Shown: piece after piece, positions 25,113 through 32,613 of the stretch
Numbering within the stretch: the first letter of the stretch is position 1
Layout of the letters: each line of letters starts with the position of its first letter
Assembly (NCBI GenBank): GCA_027621385.1
Contig: JAQCBQ010000003.1
Location: forward strand, 1-34,302
Direction of reading: 5' to 3'
Length of the DNA: 34,302 nucleotides
Source: Bacteroidota bacterium
GTDB taxonomy: Bacteria; Bacteroidota; Bacteroidia; CAIKAF01
Translations under genes and position numbers: made by a program
The notes under the pieces: model-generated
Seen by the model: only the letters and a program-made list of their open reading frames with translations
Told to the model about the DNA's origin: nothing
Database searches by the model: none

Positions 25113-25807
25113 TCTTTGTTGGTTTGCTTGGGCTTGGGTATGGATTTGTAATCCATGCTCAGATTCCTGGGTTGCAGTCGTATAAACCATTGCGCAATGG
25201 CAATAAGGCACTGCAACAAGCTCAATACCAGAAGGCAGATTCGCTCTTCCAAACCTACCTTAAATCCCATGCCGATAATCCCTTTGCACAAATGGGATTG
25301 GGAAATGCCCTGTATCAAAACGGCAATCCTGATTCTGCCCGGTATTGGTTTGATCGGGCCAGTCAAGGATTCGATAATCCAAAGCATATTTCAACCGCCC
25401 AACACAATTTAGGTAATACGTATATGAAAGCCGAAAAGTGGAATGAGGCAGCTCAACATTACAAGGAAGCCCTAAAGCAATGGCCTGAAAATGAAAAAAG
25501 CCGATATAATTTGGCCTATGCGTTGAAAAAAATCCAGCAAGAAAAACAGCAGCAACAACAGCAACAACAACAGCAACAACAGCAGCAAAATCAACAGCAA
25601 AACCAGCAACAGCAGCAAAATCAGCAACAAAATCAGCAGCCTGAAAATAAACCTAAAAATCAACCCAATTCATCCAAACAAAACATCAAAAAGCAAGATG
25701 CTGAACGCATTCTTGATGCCCTAAACCGTCAAGAAAAAGAAGCTCAAAAGAATCGAGATAAGGACTCCCCCTCAGGTTCCATGGTTCACCCTGAAAAAGA
25801 TTGGTAA
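25082..25807 (+). CDS. batC: BatC, TPR protein with polyglutamine tract (about 241 aa)
   Basis: The frame is open from 25025, but the ATGs at 25082 and 25094 both precede a signal peptide (HFRLIFVGLLGLGYGFVIHAQ); I choose 25082. Three TPR-like units follow (NKALQQAQYQKADSLFQTYL, NPFAQMGLGNALYQNGNPDSARYWFDRA, STAQHNLGNTYMKAEKWNEAAQHYKEALKQWPEN), then a low-complexity Q/N tract and a basic tail with the conserved-looking DAERILDALNRQEKEAQKN. BatC is expected in the periplasm as a scaffold for BatA, BatB and BatD. The Q-rich linker is typical of the family, though its length varies. The start overlaps batB. Confidence 0.88.
   Translation: MVKKMEHFRLIFVGLLGLGYGFVIHAQIPGLQSYKPLRNGNKALQQAQYQKADSLFQTYLKSHADNPFAQMGLGNALYQNGNPDSARYWFDRASQGFDNPKHISTAQHNLGNTYMKAEKWNEAAQHYKEALKQWPENEKSRYNLAYALKKIQQEKQQQQQQQQQQQQQQNQQQNQQQQQNQQQNQQPENKPKNQPNSSKQNIKKQDAERILDALNRQEKEAQKNRDKDSPSGSMVHPEKDW
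25547..25639 (+). repeat. CAG/CAA microsatellite encoding a Gln/Asn tract in batC
   Basis: Thirty-one codons in a row are CAG, CAA or AAT/AAC, giving 27 Gln and 4 Asn. The longest uninterrupted Gln run is 14. CAG and CAA are mixed, so the DNA is an impure trinucleotide repeat; length changes in steps of three would keep the frame. Confidence 0.9.
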
Positions 25808-25809
25808 GT

Positions 25810-27540
25810 ATGAAGACCTTTGTTCGAATCGTATTTTTTATTCTTTTTACTCTGAATTCAATCTGGGCTCAACAGATTCAGGTATCGGTGCAACCTCAAA
25901 ATCCGGTTGTCAATCAACCCTTCCAGATCAGCTACGACATTTCTGGTTTGGCTGGACAATATAAATTGCCTTCGTTTGATCCCTTTGTAAAACTTGGAAC
26001 GTCGCAACAACAAAGCATCGTCAATGGAGTTTCTTCATTTAAGATTTCCGTTCGGCTGCTGGCAAGGTCATCGGGGAAATCTGAAATTGCTCCCCTTCAA
26101 TTGTTGGCCAATGGTCGTGTAATTGCCCAGTCCAATCCGGTGCAAATCAACGTACTTGATGAGGCCTCGGCCAAAGCCAAAACCCAATCCAATTCCAACT
26201 CTGCCGCGGTTAAAAAATCCGATAATCAAATTTTTGTAGTCGCCCGACTTGAAAAATCAACGGTTTATGTTGGCGAACCGCTTACCGTAAGCATTGATTT
26301 GTATTCCAAATACAGTTCTGTTCAATTTGAATCGGTAAAGTTCCCTTCTCTTTCTGGGGGCTGGGTTCAAGATATTCCAGAAGCAGAAGATCAACAGTTT
26401 CGACAAACGCAGGTAGAAGGAGAGCCCTTTTTGGTAGCAACCCTGAAAAAGTATGTCCTTGTCCCTCAGGTTCAAGGAAAAATCTCGATCGACCCTTTGT
26501 TGGCAAGCGTGGTGGTGAGTTACCGTGAAGCTTCTTCCGATCCGTTTGATGTTTTCTTTGGTGGTCGTGTGGTAGAAAAAAAGGTGGAGTTAAAAACACC
26601 CAAAGTAACCCTGACCGCCCTTCCCATTCCATTCGACAACCGCCCCGATAATTTCAGCAATGGGGTAGGGGACTTTGAACTTAGCGTTCGTCCGGGACCT
26701 ACAACGCTCAGTGTCAACGATGCCTTTGAATACAGCGTTACCGTTAAGGGAAATGGGAATTTGAATTTATTGGAACTCCCTAATTTGAATGTTCCTGCCG
26801 AATTTGATGCCTTCGCACCCGATGTTCAAGAAAAAATTTCCTTCACCGAATCTGGAGTGACGGGATCTAAGCAAGTAAATTTTATTTACATTCCAAAAAC
26901 ACCCGGAAAGTACACCATTCCACCGTTTACCTGGTCTTGGTTTAATCCTGCTACCAAAAAATTTGAATCGTTTAGTTCAGATACACTTCATCTAACAGTT
27001 AATGGTTCAGCGCAGGACCAAGACCTGTCTCAATCCGGACCCATAAAGTTTCAAAATACAATTCCTCAGGGGCGATCATCTAAACTTCCTGAAAGGTACG
27101 TTTCTTTTTATGCCAGCCTTTCTTTTTTCGTTTGGCTGATTTTTCTGGTTGGCCTGCTGCTTTTATACACCTTTTGGGGCAAAAAATGGCTGGTACGCTT
27201 GCGCAATAAACGTTCTCTTTCTTTAACCACTTCAACTCATGTCCTGGACGAATTAAACCGATGGAAATCCAATCCGTCCAAAGAGCAGACCTCGGTTTTA
27301 ATTAATACCATGCAGGCCTATATGCGCGACCAATGGAAGCTTCCCATTTCCCAGCAAACGCCCAACGATGTATTGGCTTTTTTTAAACCTTTAGGACTAG
27401 AACAGGAAATCAAAGATTGGTTAAGCCTGATTCAACAGCTTCATTTTCTGGCCTTTGCATCTGTAGCTCCACAGGAGAATGCAAATCAAATCAATGGTCT
27501 TCTACGCAAAACACTTAAAACACTTGAATCACAAAAATGA
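25810..27540 (+). CDS. batD: BatD, large periplasmic protein with C-terminal membrane anchor (576 aa)
   Basis: The ATG at 25810 starts a signal peptide (MKTFVRIVFFILFTLNSIWAQ); an alternative TTG at 25801 is less likely. The protein is a string of beta-sandwich domains matching BatD (oxygen tolerance) proteins: QIQVSVQPQNPVVNQPFQISYDISG at the start, NQIFVVARLEKSTVYVGEPLTVSIDLYSK, and GPTTLSVNDAFEYSVTVKGNGNLNLLELP. A single transmembrane helix at about 436-455 (SFFVWLIFLVGLLLLYTFW) is followed by a helical cytoplasmic tail of roughly 120 residues. It starts two bases after batC and overlaps batE by four. Product length is typical. Confidence 0.93.
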   Translation: MKTFVRIVFFILFTLNSIWAQQIQVSVQPQNPVVNQPFQISYDISGLAGQYKLPSFDPFVKLGTSQQQSIVNGVSSFKISVRLLARSSGKSEIAPLQLLANGRVIAQSNPVQINVLDEASAKAKTQSNSNSAAVKKSDNQIFVVARLEKSTVYVGEPLTVSIDLYSKYSSVQFESVKFPSLSGGWVQDIPEAEDQQFRQTQVEGEPFLVATLKKYVLVPQVQGKISIDPLLASVVVSYREASSDPFDVFFGGRVVEKKVELKTPKVTLTALPIPFDNRPDNFSNGVGDFELSVRPGPTTLSVNDAFEYSVTVKGNGNLNLLELPNLNVPAEFDAFAPDVQEKISFTESGVTGSKQVNFIYIPKTPGKYTIPPFTWSWFNPATKKFESFSSDTLHLTVNGSAQDQDLSQSGPIKFQNTIPQGRSSKLPERYVSFYASLSFFVWLIFLVGLLLLYTFWGKKWLVRLRNKRSLSLTTSTHVLDELNRWKSNPSKEQTSVLINTMQAYMRDQWKLPISQQTPNDVLAFFKPLGLEQEIKDWLSLIQQLHFLAFASVAPQENANQINGLLRKTLKTLESQK

Positions 27541-28301
27541 TGCTCCAACTTCGACTCACGGTGTTGTTTTCCTTGTTGGGCTTTTTTACCCTCCAACACG
27601 CCTCTATTATTGAAGATCAGGATATATTGACAGCCTCCGATCGCCAGTTTAAGGCCGGTTTGCTCGACTCTGCGTATTCAGGTTATTCCCGGCTGCTGGA
27701 ATCCGGCTATAAGAATCCGCATATTTTCAATATGTTGGCGGCCACTTCACTGAAACAGCAAAACAAACCCCTGGCTGTGAAATGGTTATATGATGGCTTG
27801 CTGTTGTTCCCCGATTCCAAGGTGTTGGAATCCAATCTAAAGTACATTGAACTTTCGGAGGAACTGCCCTCCGGACCGCGCCCTTTTCTTCCCTGGGGAG
27901 TGCATCTGTTTTCTACCCATACCTGGGCATGCATTTTTCTGGTTTCCATTGGATTTGTTTTGGTGGGATTAATCATTGGTACTTGGTTCACCTCAACGCC
28001 CCTTCGGCGTTGGATGTCTGGGTTGGTATTGGTTTCCATCGGTCTGGGACTGGGCTCCATTTTTGCCGCTCAATGGCGCTACAACCTGTCTAAAAAACAA
28101 TACGGAATTGTCAAAATCAACCAATGTCCGGTCTTGGTGAAACCTCAGCCCGATGCAGAGGTCTTAATGTATTTGGTCCCCGCTCAAGCCATGGAAATCA
28201 TTGAATGGCAAGACGGCTGGGCAAGGGTTAAAAATCCCGACGATGTGGAAGGTTTTGTGAATCAAGACCAGCTTATTCGCTCAGAAGCCTTAGGATTTTA
28301 A
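27537..28301 (+). CDS. batE: BatE, TPR plus SH3-like membrane protein (254 aa)
   Basis: The ATG at 27537 overlaps the batD stop (ATGA); the next codon is also ATG, so the true start may be 27540. A signal-like segment is followed by TPR-type helices (DSAYSGYSRLLESGYKNPHIFNMLAATSLKQQNKPLAVKWLYDGLLLFP), two transmembrane helices (about 125-150 and 160-180), and a bacterial SH3-like domain at the end (IVKINQCPVLVKPQPDAEVLMYLVPAQAMEIIEWQDGWARVK...GFVNQDQL). This TPR-TM-TM-SH3 layout is that of BatE. It closes the Bat set, although the following phosphoesterase gene begins two bases after its stop and is likely cotranscribed. Confidence 0.9.
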   Translation: MMLQLRLTVLFSLLGFFTLQHASIIEDQDILTASDRQFKAGLLDSAYSGYSRLLESGYKNPHIFNMLAATSLKQQNKPLAVKWLYDGLLLFPDSKVLESNLKYIELSEELPSGPRPFLPWGVHLFSTHTWACIFLVSIGFVLVGLIIGTWFTSTPLRRWMSGLVLVSIGLGLGSIFAAQWRYNLSKKQYGIVKINQCPVLVKPQPDAEVLMYLVPAQAMEIIEWQDGWARVKNPDDVEGFVNQDQLIRSEALGF

Positions 28302-28303
28302 GT

Positions 28304-28822
28304 ATGCGCATTCTGTTGCTCAGCGATAGCCATGGTGCCTTACCTAAAAAAATCGAACCATTCCTTAAAGAAGCAGATGAAATCTGGCATGCCGGTGACA
28401 TCGGTCCTTCAGGTTGCCTTGATTTTTTGGAAAGTATGGCTCCGGTGCGGGCAGTGTATGGCAACATCGACGGCCGGGAAATTCGCCTCCGATGCCCGGA
28501 ATATCTAAACTTTAATGTTCAAGGCTTGTCCTTTTTTATGATGCATATTCTGGGGCGTCCCGGTCGATATTCGGCTCAAGCCAAGTCCCTGATTCAAAAA
28601 CAGTCCCCTAAATTCGTCATTTGTGGGCACTCCCATATCGCTCTGGTGGCTCCGGGTCAGTTTCCCGGAACCTTGCATTTAAATCCTGGCGCTATTGGCA
28701 ACCACGGCTGGCATAAATCCATCACTGCGCTCCGCTTTCAAATTGAAAATCAGGCACTTTCGAATCTTGACTTGATTGATTTGGGTCCGCGTGGCACCGA
28801 GCAGCCGATGGTATATTTCTAG
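28304..28822 (+). CDS. YfcE/MJ0936-type metallophosphoesterase (172 aa)
   Basis: Calcineurin-like phosphoesterase motifs are all present in a small single domain: LSDSHG at 6-11, HAGDIG near 33-38, YGNIDGR, CGHSHIA and the closing NPGAIG. The family hydrolyses phosphodiesters using two metal ions; the physiological substrate is not known from sequence. The start lies two bases after batE, so it rides on the Bat operon although a functional link is not evident. Palindromic element B begins 8 bases after its stop and may end the operon. Confidence 0.92.
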   Translation: MRILLLSDSHGALPKKIEPFLKEADEIWHAGDIGPSGCLDFLESMAPVRAVYGNIDGREIRLRCPEYLNFNVQGLSFFMMHILGRPGRYSAQAKSLIQKQSPKFVICGHSHIALVAPGQFPGTLHLNPGAIGNHGWHKSITALRFQIENQALSNLDLIDLGPRGTEQPMVYF

Positions 28823-28830
28823 TATTTTTT

Positions 28831-28973
28831 GGGCGGGTTTCGGGCTTTCAGCGGCAGTACGCGGGGAAGTTGGGGGCGGCAGTGCAGAAAAAGGAGCTCC
28901 TCGCGTCGCTCTTTTTCTGCGCTGCCGCCAGCCCAACTTCCCCTTGCGCGCTGCCTGCTTCAATCCCGCCCGC
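28831..28973 (+). repeat. GC-rich palindromic intergenic element, copy B
   Basis: This is the best-formed copy, in the 225-bp gap between the convergent phosphoesterase and trmH genes. The 5' end is GGGCGGGTTTCGGGCTTTC (28831-28849) and the 3' end TTCAATCCCGCCCGC (28959-28973). The inner arms form an almost continuous stem: GGGGAAGTTGGG (28863-28874) with 28932-28943, GGCGGCAG (28875-28882) with 28922-28929, and GCAGAAAAAG (28884-28893) with 28911-28920, leaving a loop of about 17 bases. The remaining 74 bases up to the trmH stop hold nothing I recognise. Confidence 0.88.
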
Positions 28974-29047
28974 AATGGCCCAATACCTCAACGCTGATGT
29001 TAATAAATTTAAGGCCAATGGCACAATAATCAAGATGCAATTGGATG

Positions 29048-29740
29048 CTATTCGGAAGTTAAATCGGACAAAAATTGCTGCTTTAACTGGGCGGAATGCC
29101 GAAACGATCGTTCTGCCCAAGCAATTTTTAAATCCAATTGTTCTGCCAAACTAAGTCCAAATTGACTTGGCTGTTGTTCCCGCATTTTCCAGGTAAGGTG
29201 GTGCATGCACACGGCCGCAGAAACACTTACATTTAGGCTTTCAGTAAATCCAACCATTGGAATTTTCATGTAGCCGTCAGCCGAGTGAAGCGCCTCTTCA
29301 CTCAAGCCCTGCATCTCAGTTCCAAAAACAAGGGCCAATGGAACACTGCAGTCCATGGTCTCTAAATTTACATCGTTCTTATGTGGACTGGCAGCGTATA
29401 TGGTATATCCTAAGGTCCTCAGTTTGGAATAGCATTGCTGTACCGCATCCTCACCTGAATACCTGTGAATGCTCAACCAACGGCTACTGCCCAGTGAAAT
29501 TTCGTGGCTGGTGCTAAAGGGATTTGTTTTTTCAATAACATGCACATCCTGAACCCCGAAGCAATCGCAGGAACGAAGTACAGCACTGGCATTGTGCGCT
29601 TGAAAGAGATTTTCTAAAACAATGGTCAACCTTCGCGTACGCAAAGCCGCTTTTTCATTGAACAACAACGCCTTATGAGGCGTAATTTGTTCCAACAAAC
29701 ATTCCAGGTAGCTCGACTTCCGATCTCCCGGAACATCCAT
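29048..29740 (-). CDS. TrmH-family SPOUT RNA 2'-O-methyltransferase (230 aa), likely tRNA Gm18
   Basis: SpoU/TrmH motifs appear in order: motif 1 with LENLFQAHNASAVLRSCDCFGVQDVHVIE (residues about 42-70; the HNASAVLRS segment carries the catalytic arginine), motif 2 LALVFGTEMQGLS, and motif 3 IPMVGFTESLNVSVSAAVCMH. The N-terminal ITPHKALLFNEKAALRTRRLTIVLE and the C-terminal tail are like those of TrmH, which methylates the ribose of G18 in tRNA, so that is the likely target, but a related rRNA methyltransferase cannot be excluded. The ATG overlaps the ndk stop by one base, so it is cotranscribed behind ndk. Confidence 0.9.
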   Translation of the reverse strand: MDVPGDRKSSYLECLLEQITPHKALLFNEKAALRTRRLTIVLENLFQAHNASAVLRSCDCFGVQDVHVIEKTNPFSTSHEISLGSSRWLSIHRYSGEDAVQQCYSKLRTLGYTIYAASPHKNDVNLETMDCSVPLALVFGTEMQGLSEEALHSADGYMKIPMVGFTESLNVSVSAAVCMHHLTWKMREQQPSQFGLSLAEQLDLKIAWAERSFRHSAQLKQQFLSDLTSE

Positions 29741-30162
29741 TACAATACCAATTCTAAATTGGAAAAGAAGAATGAGGCTTCAATGCCTGCATTTTCATCG
29801 CTATCGCTTCCATGAACGGCATTGGCGGCAATGCTTTGAGCATATTTGGCGCGAATGGTACCGGGCTCCGCTTTGCTGGGATCGGTGGCTCCAATTAAGG
29901 TGCGAAAATCAGACACCGCATTTGCTTTCTCCAACACGGCCGCTACAATTGGCCCGGAAGACATATAGCTCACCAATTCACCATAAAATGGACGCTCTTT
30001 GTGAACCGCATAAAATTGGCCCGCTTGCTCTGCGCTCAATTGCAAATACTTCATACCCACAACCTTGAAACCGGCTGCCGTAATATCAGCAATAATGTTA
30101 CCCATGTGTCCATTGGCTACCGCATCGGGTTTAACCATAGTAAAAGTTCTGTTTCCGCTCAT
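29740..30162 (-). CDS. ndk: Nucleoside diphosphate kinase
   Basis: NDK transfers the gamma-phosphate between nucleoside triphosphates and diphosphates through a phosphohistidine. The protein begins [20 protein letters not shown], continues with [23 protein letters not shown] and [17 protein letters not shown], and has the catalytic His117 in NAVHGSDS. The ATG at 30162 gives 140 aa, the standard size; the frame upstream to 30198 adds unconserved residues and covers the promoter. The -7 box TACTTTTG lies 25 bases before this ATG. It is divergent from nrnA and directly coupled to the trmH-like gene. Confidence 0.97.
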   Translation of the reverse strand: MSGNRTFTMVKPDAVANGHMGNIIADITAAGFKVVGMKYLQLSAEQAGQFYAVHKERPFYGELVSYMSSGPIVAAVLEKANAVSDFRTLIGATDPSKAEPGTIRAKYAQSIAANAVHGSDSDENAGIEASFFFSNLELVL

Positions 30163-30187
30163 TGCGCTTGGTTTTGTTAATTTCGTG

Positions 30188-30195
30188 CAAAAGTA
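30188..30195 (-). promoter_or_regulatory. -7 box TACTTTTG for ndk
   Basis: Read on the minus strand, TACTTTTG is a full match to TAnnTTTG and is the same octamer as the ferredoxin gene box. It lies 25 bases before the ndk ATG. It supports the shorter ndk start. Confidence 0.55.
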
Positions 30196-30210
30196 CATAA
30201 ACCAGCCGAT

Positions 30211-31197
30211 TTGAAACCTGCATTTGATAACCTAGATTGGAATTCGTTAAAATCAATGGGAAAGGTTGTTGCCATTTGCCACAGCCGACCCGACGGAGAT
30301 GCCATTGGCAGCCTCTTGGGCTGGCACTGGATTTGCCAATCCTATGGTATTGATTCCCTCCCCATGTGCCCCGATCCCATACCCGATTATTTGGGATTTC
30401 TCCCGGGAACGGAATCTCTTTTTGTTTTCAATCCTACCGATCAAAATCCGGCAGAGCTCCTTCTGAATGAGGCCGGTTTAATTGTTTTACTTGACTTTTC
30501 AAGAAGAAACCGATGTGGAGACGAGCTGTCTGCGCTGTTGGCCAAGGCCAAGTGCCCCGTTTGGTGCATTGACCACCATCCCGAACCCGAGAGCTTTGAT
30601 GCCTTGTTCCACGATACCAGCGCAAGTTCTACCTGTGAATTGGTGGTTCGGCTTACCTCTGAACCCTGCACGCCACAGGCCGCCATGTGTTTAATGACGG
30701 GGCTGTTGACCGATACAGGCCGTTTTCAATTTGCCACAAGCCCTGCTACTTTTCAAGCGGCTTCCATTCTATTGAATTCCGATATGGATTACCGGGCTCT
30801 CACCGACCGGTTGTTCGAGCAAGAGTCCTTGCAAACCTTACGCCTTCGGGGGCATATTCTAAAAGATAAACTGATTCAATCTTCAGAATTGCCCATGGCT
30901 TGGATTGAACTTTCCTTTCAAGAAAGCAAATCCCTAAATCTGAAATCGGGCGCCACAGAAGGCTGGGTGAATTTTGGACTTGCTATTGAAGGAAATCAAG
31001 CCTCTTTTTTGCTCCATGAAAAAGAGGAAGGAATTACCCGAATTTCCTTCCGATCTAAGAATCAAATAGAGGTAAATCGATTCGCAGAAAAATACTTTCA
31101 GGGTGGAGGACACAAATATGCCGCCGGAGGACGTTTTGAAGGGAACAGTGCAGCAGCACTTCAATTTTTATTGGAACGCGTACATGAACTTTTTTAA
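30211..31197 (+). CDS. nrnA: NrnA-like DHH/DHHA1 phosphoesterase (oligoribonuclease / pAp phosphatase, 328 aa)
   Basis: DHH-family motifs are seen: [12 protein letters not shown] (His24, Asp28, Asp30), [11 protein letters not shown] with Asp95, and CIDHHPEP with Asp121-His122-His123. The DHHA1 substrate-binding domain ends in the [10 protein letters not shown] motif (GGGH at 298-301). NrnA-type enzymes degrade short RNA oligonucleotides and dephosphorylate 3'-phosphoadenosine 5'-phosphate. The TTG start at 30211 is supported by the fit of an N-terminal helix ([13 protein letters not shown]) before the first strand; an in-frame ATG at 30256 would remove it. The end overlaps the following FKBP gene by 14 bases. 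Confidence 0.88.
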   Translation: MKPAFDNLDWNSLKSMGKVVAICHSRPDGDAIGSLLGWHWICQSYGIDSLPMCPDPIPDYLGFLPGTESLFVFNPTDQNPAELLLNEAGLIVLLDFSRRNRCGDELSALLAKAKCPVWCIDHHPEPESFDALFHDTSASSTCELVVRLTSEPCTPQAAMCLMTGLLTDTGRFQFATSPATFQAASILLNSDMDYRALTDRLFEQESLQTLRLRGHILKDKLIQSSELPMAWIELSFQESKSLNLKSGATEGWVNFGLAIEGNQASFLLHEKEEGITRISFRSKNQIEVNRFAEKYFQGGGHKYAAGGRFEGNSAAALQFLLERVHELF

Positions 31198-31726
31198 GGC
31201 CCCCATTCCGTTCTTTATCCTGCTTGGCTTTTTAAGCCAGGCCTGTGGAGGCGCGTCACCTGAAGTTCCTCCACCCCCTCAAATCTCTGAAAAAAAGCTT
31301 CAGGAAGAATTAATTCAGGTCAACCAACGCATGATTCAAGAAGAACAATGGTTGATAAAAAAATACCTGGAGCGCAGAAATCTGCCCTTTGAATCCTTTG
31401 GAACAGGCTTGCACCTGGTTCGACTGTCCAAACCCTTAACCGGCTCTAAACCCAAGGCGGGCGACTATGTTCAAATTGAATATTCGGCCTCGTTGTTGGA
31501 TGGTACCCCATGCTTTCGTTCAGAAGAGGCAGGAGAAGTGCTTCGCTTGGCATTCGACCCCATTGAATCTGGCTTGCAAGATGGAATTTTGAAGATGCAA
31601 ACAGGAGAGGAGTGCTTGCTGTTGATACCATCGCACCTGGCCTTTGGGCTGTTGGGCGATTTAGATAAAATTCCGCCCTATACTCCAGTGGCATATAAGG
31701 TAAAATTGATGCGCATTCAGCCATGA
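31184..31726 (+). CDS. FKBP-type peptidyl-prolyl isomerase lipoprotein, GldI-like (180 aa)
   Basis: The ATG at 31184 gives a lipoprotein signal ([21 protein letters not shown]) and overlaps the nrnA end by 14 bases; a longer frame to 31103 lies inside nrnA. A charged helical linker (ISEKKLQEELIQVNQRMIQEEQWLIKKYLERRN) leads to an FKBP domain: AGDYVQIEYSASLLDGTPCF, LQDGILKMQTGEECLLLIPSHLAFG, LDKIPPYTPVAYKVKLMRI. Size, lipid anchor and the PSHLAFGLLGDLDKI region recall GldI, the gliding-motility/T9SS-associated isomerase. The placement behind nrnA also fits my memory of flavobacterial gldI loci. Several canonical FKBP active-site residues appear replaced, so catalysis is doubtful. Confidence 0.8.
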   Translation: MNFFKAPIPFFILLGFLSQACGGASPEVPPPPQISEKKLQEELIQVNQRMIQEEQWLIKKYLERRNLPFESFGTGLHLVRLSKPLTGSKPKAGDYVQIEYSASLLDGTPCFRSEEAGEVLRLAFDPIESGLQDGILKMQTGEECLLLIPSHLAFGLLGDLDKIPPYTPVAYKVKLMRIQP

Positions 31727-32592
31727 GGAACCCCTTTGTTTTCTATTTTGTTTTCACTGCTCTTTTTCAGGCCTGTGGATGGGGTTCCGGTTTTGAAGAG
31801 CTGGGTCCTGAAATGAGCTTGAAATTGGACACCGATTTGGATGGTGGTCCAACGGGCGATTCTGTGGTATGGCTTAGAATGTCCGCCTGGATTTCAAATT
31901 CCGAGGATTCAATTTTGGAACCCACCTCCGGATTCAATTTAGAGGTGCACAAAGTTGCTTCCACCAATCCCAACGATTTAATAGCGGTGTTGCCGCATTT
32001 AAGTGCCGGAGATTCAGGAGCAATTCAGTGGACCAAACAGGCATTCCAAAGCATACCTGAATTTGAAAATCTGGTGTTGAATGGCTTGAAATCAGATAGT
32101 TTGGTGCGGCTTCGGTTTCGGGTCTTGGAAGTTCGAAATCGAGAAGGTCTTGAGGCCCTAAATCGAGAAAAAGAGCAACAGGCTGCCGCCTACGCGGTTG
32201 ATGAATTCAAAGCCTACATTCAACTGTATAGGCAAGATTTGGTCTCCATTCCATTTTCACCCTTTGTTATCAAAGAAACCTTTCAAGAAAAGGCCAAACA
32301 GCTGCAGTATGGTGATTCCATTCGCATCCGTTACCTCTTGCTCACCTTAGATGGTCGGCCTGTGGAAGGAGATTGGTCCGATTCCGGACAACTTCATTTG
32401 AAAATTGGTCCCAGCAGCCTGTTTCCAATGGCTTTTTTTGAAGGACTAATGCAATTTAAAGAAGGAGAGCAGGGCCTACTGTTAATCCCGTACACCCACT
32501 GGAGTTCCAATCCCCCTTCCGCTTGGGCAAAGTATGGATTGCACGCCTTTGATAATTTGGTGTATAAGATCGACGTCGAACGGGTATTTTAA
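31723..32592 (+). CDS. Lipoprotein with one clear and one degenerate FKBP-like domain (289 aa)
   Basis: The start overlaps the upstream FKBP gene as ATGA. A lipobox FQAC follows a hydrophobic NPFVFYFVFTALF. The C-terminal domain (about 195-289) has FKBP features: YGDSIRIRYLLLTLDGRPVEG, FEGLMQFKEGEQGLLLIPYTHWSS, AFDNLVYKIDVERV. The N-terminal part (about 38-140: GDSVVWLRMSAWISNSEDSIL, AVLPHLSAGDSGAIQW, SLVRLRFRVLEVRNREG) has the same rhythm and is probably a degenerate FKBP domain, joined by a helical linker (EALNREKEQQAAAYAVDEFKAYI). It is therefore a tandem FKBP lipoprotein. A chaperone role for exported envelope proteins is likely, but enzymatic activity is uncertain. Confidence 0.75.
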   Translation: MRNPFVFYFVFTALFQACGWGSGFEELGPEMSLKLDTDLDGGPTGDSVVWLRMSAWISNSEDSILEPTSGFNLEVHKVASTNPNDLIAVLPHLSAGDSGAIQWTKQAFQSIPEFENLVLNGLKSDSLVRLRFRVLEVRNREGLEALNREKEQQAAAYAVDEFKAYIQLYRQDLVSIPFSPFVIKETFQEKAKQLQYGDSIRIRYLLLTLDGRPVEGDWSDSGQLHLKIGPSSLFPMAFFEGLMQFKEGEQGLLLIPYTHWSSNPPSAWAKYGLHAFDNLVYKIDVERVF

Positions 32593-32613
32593 CTCAAATT
32601 GGGGGGTAATGCC

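Noticed and set aside
25472-25663. Leucine-rich open frame on the minus strand opposite batC
   Set aside because: It is the reverse translation of the CAG/CAA tract (CTG/TTG codons) and has no start context; it is a shadow of batC.
28679-29154. Several open frames of 66-98 codons across the palindromic element B
   Set aside because: They exist because the element is GC-rich and lacks stops; they run through the hairpin arms on both strands and show no conserved protein pattern or start context.
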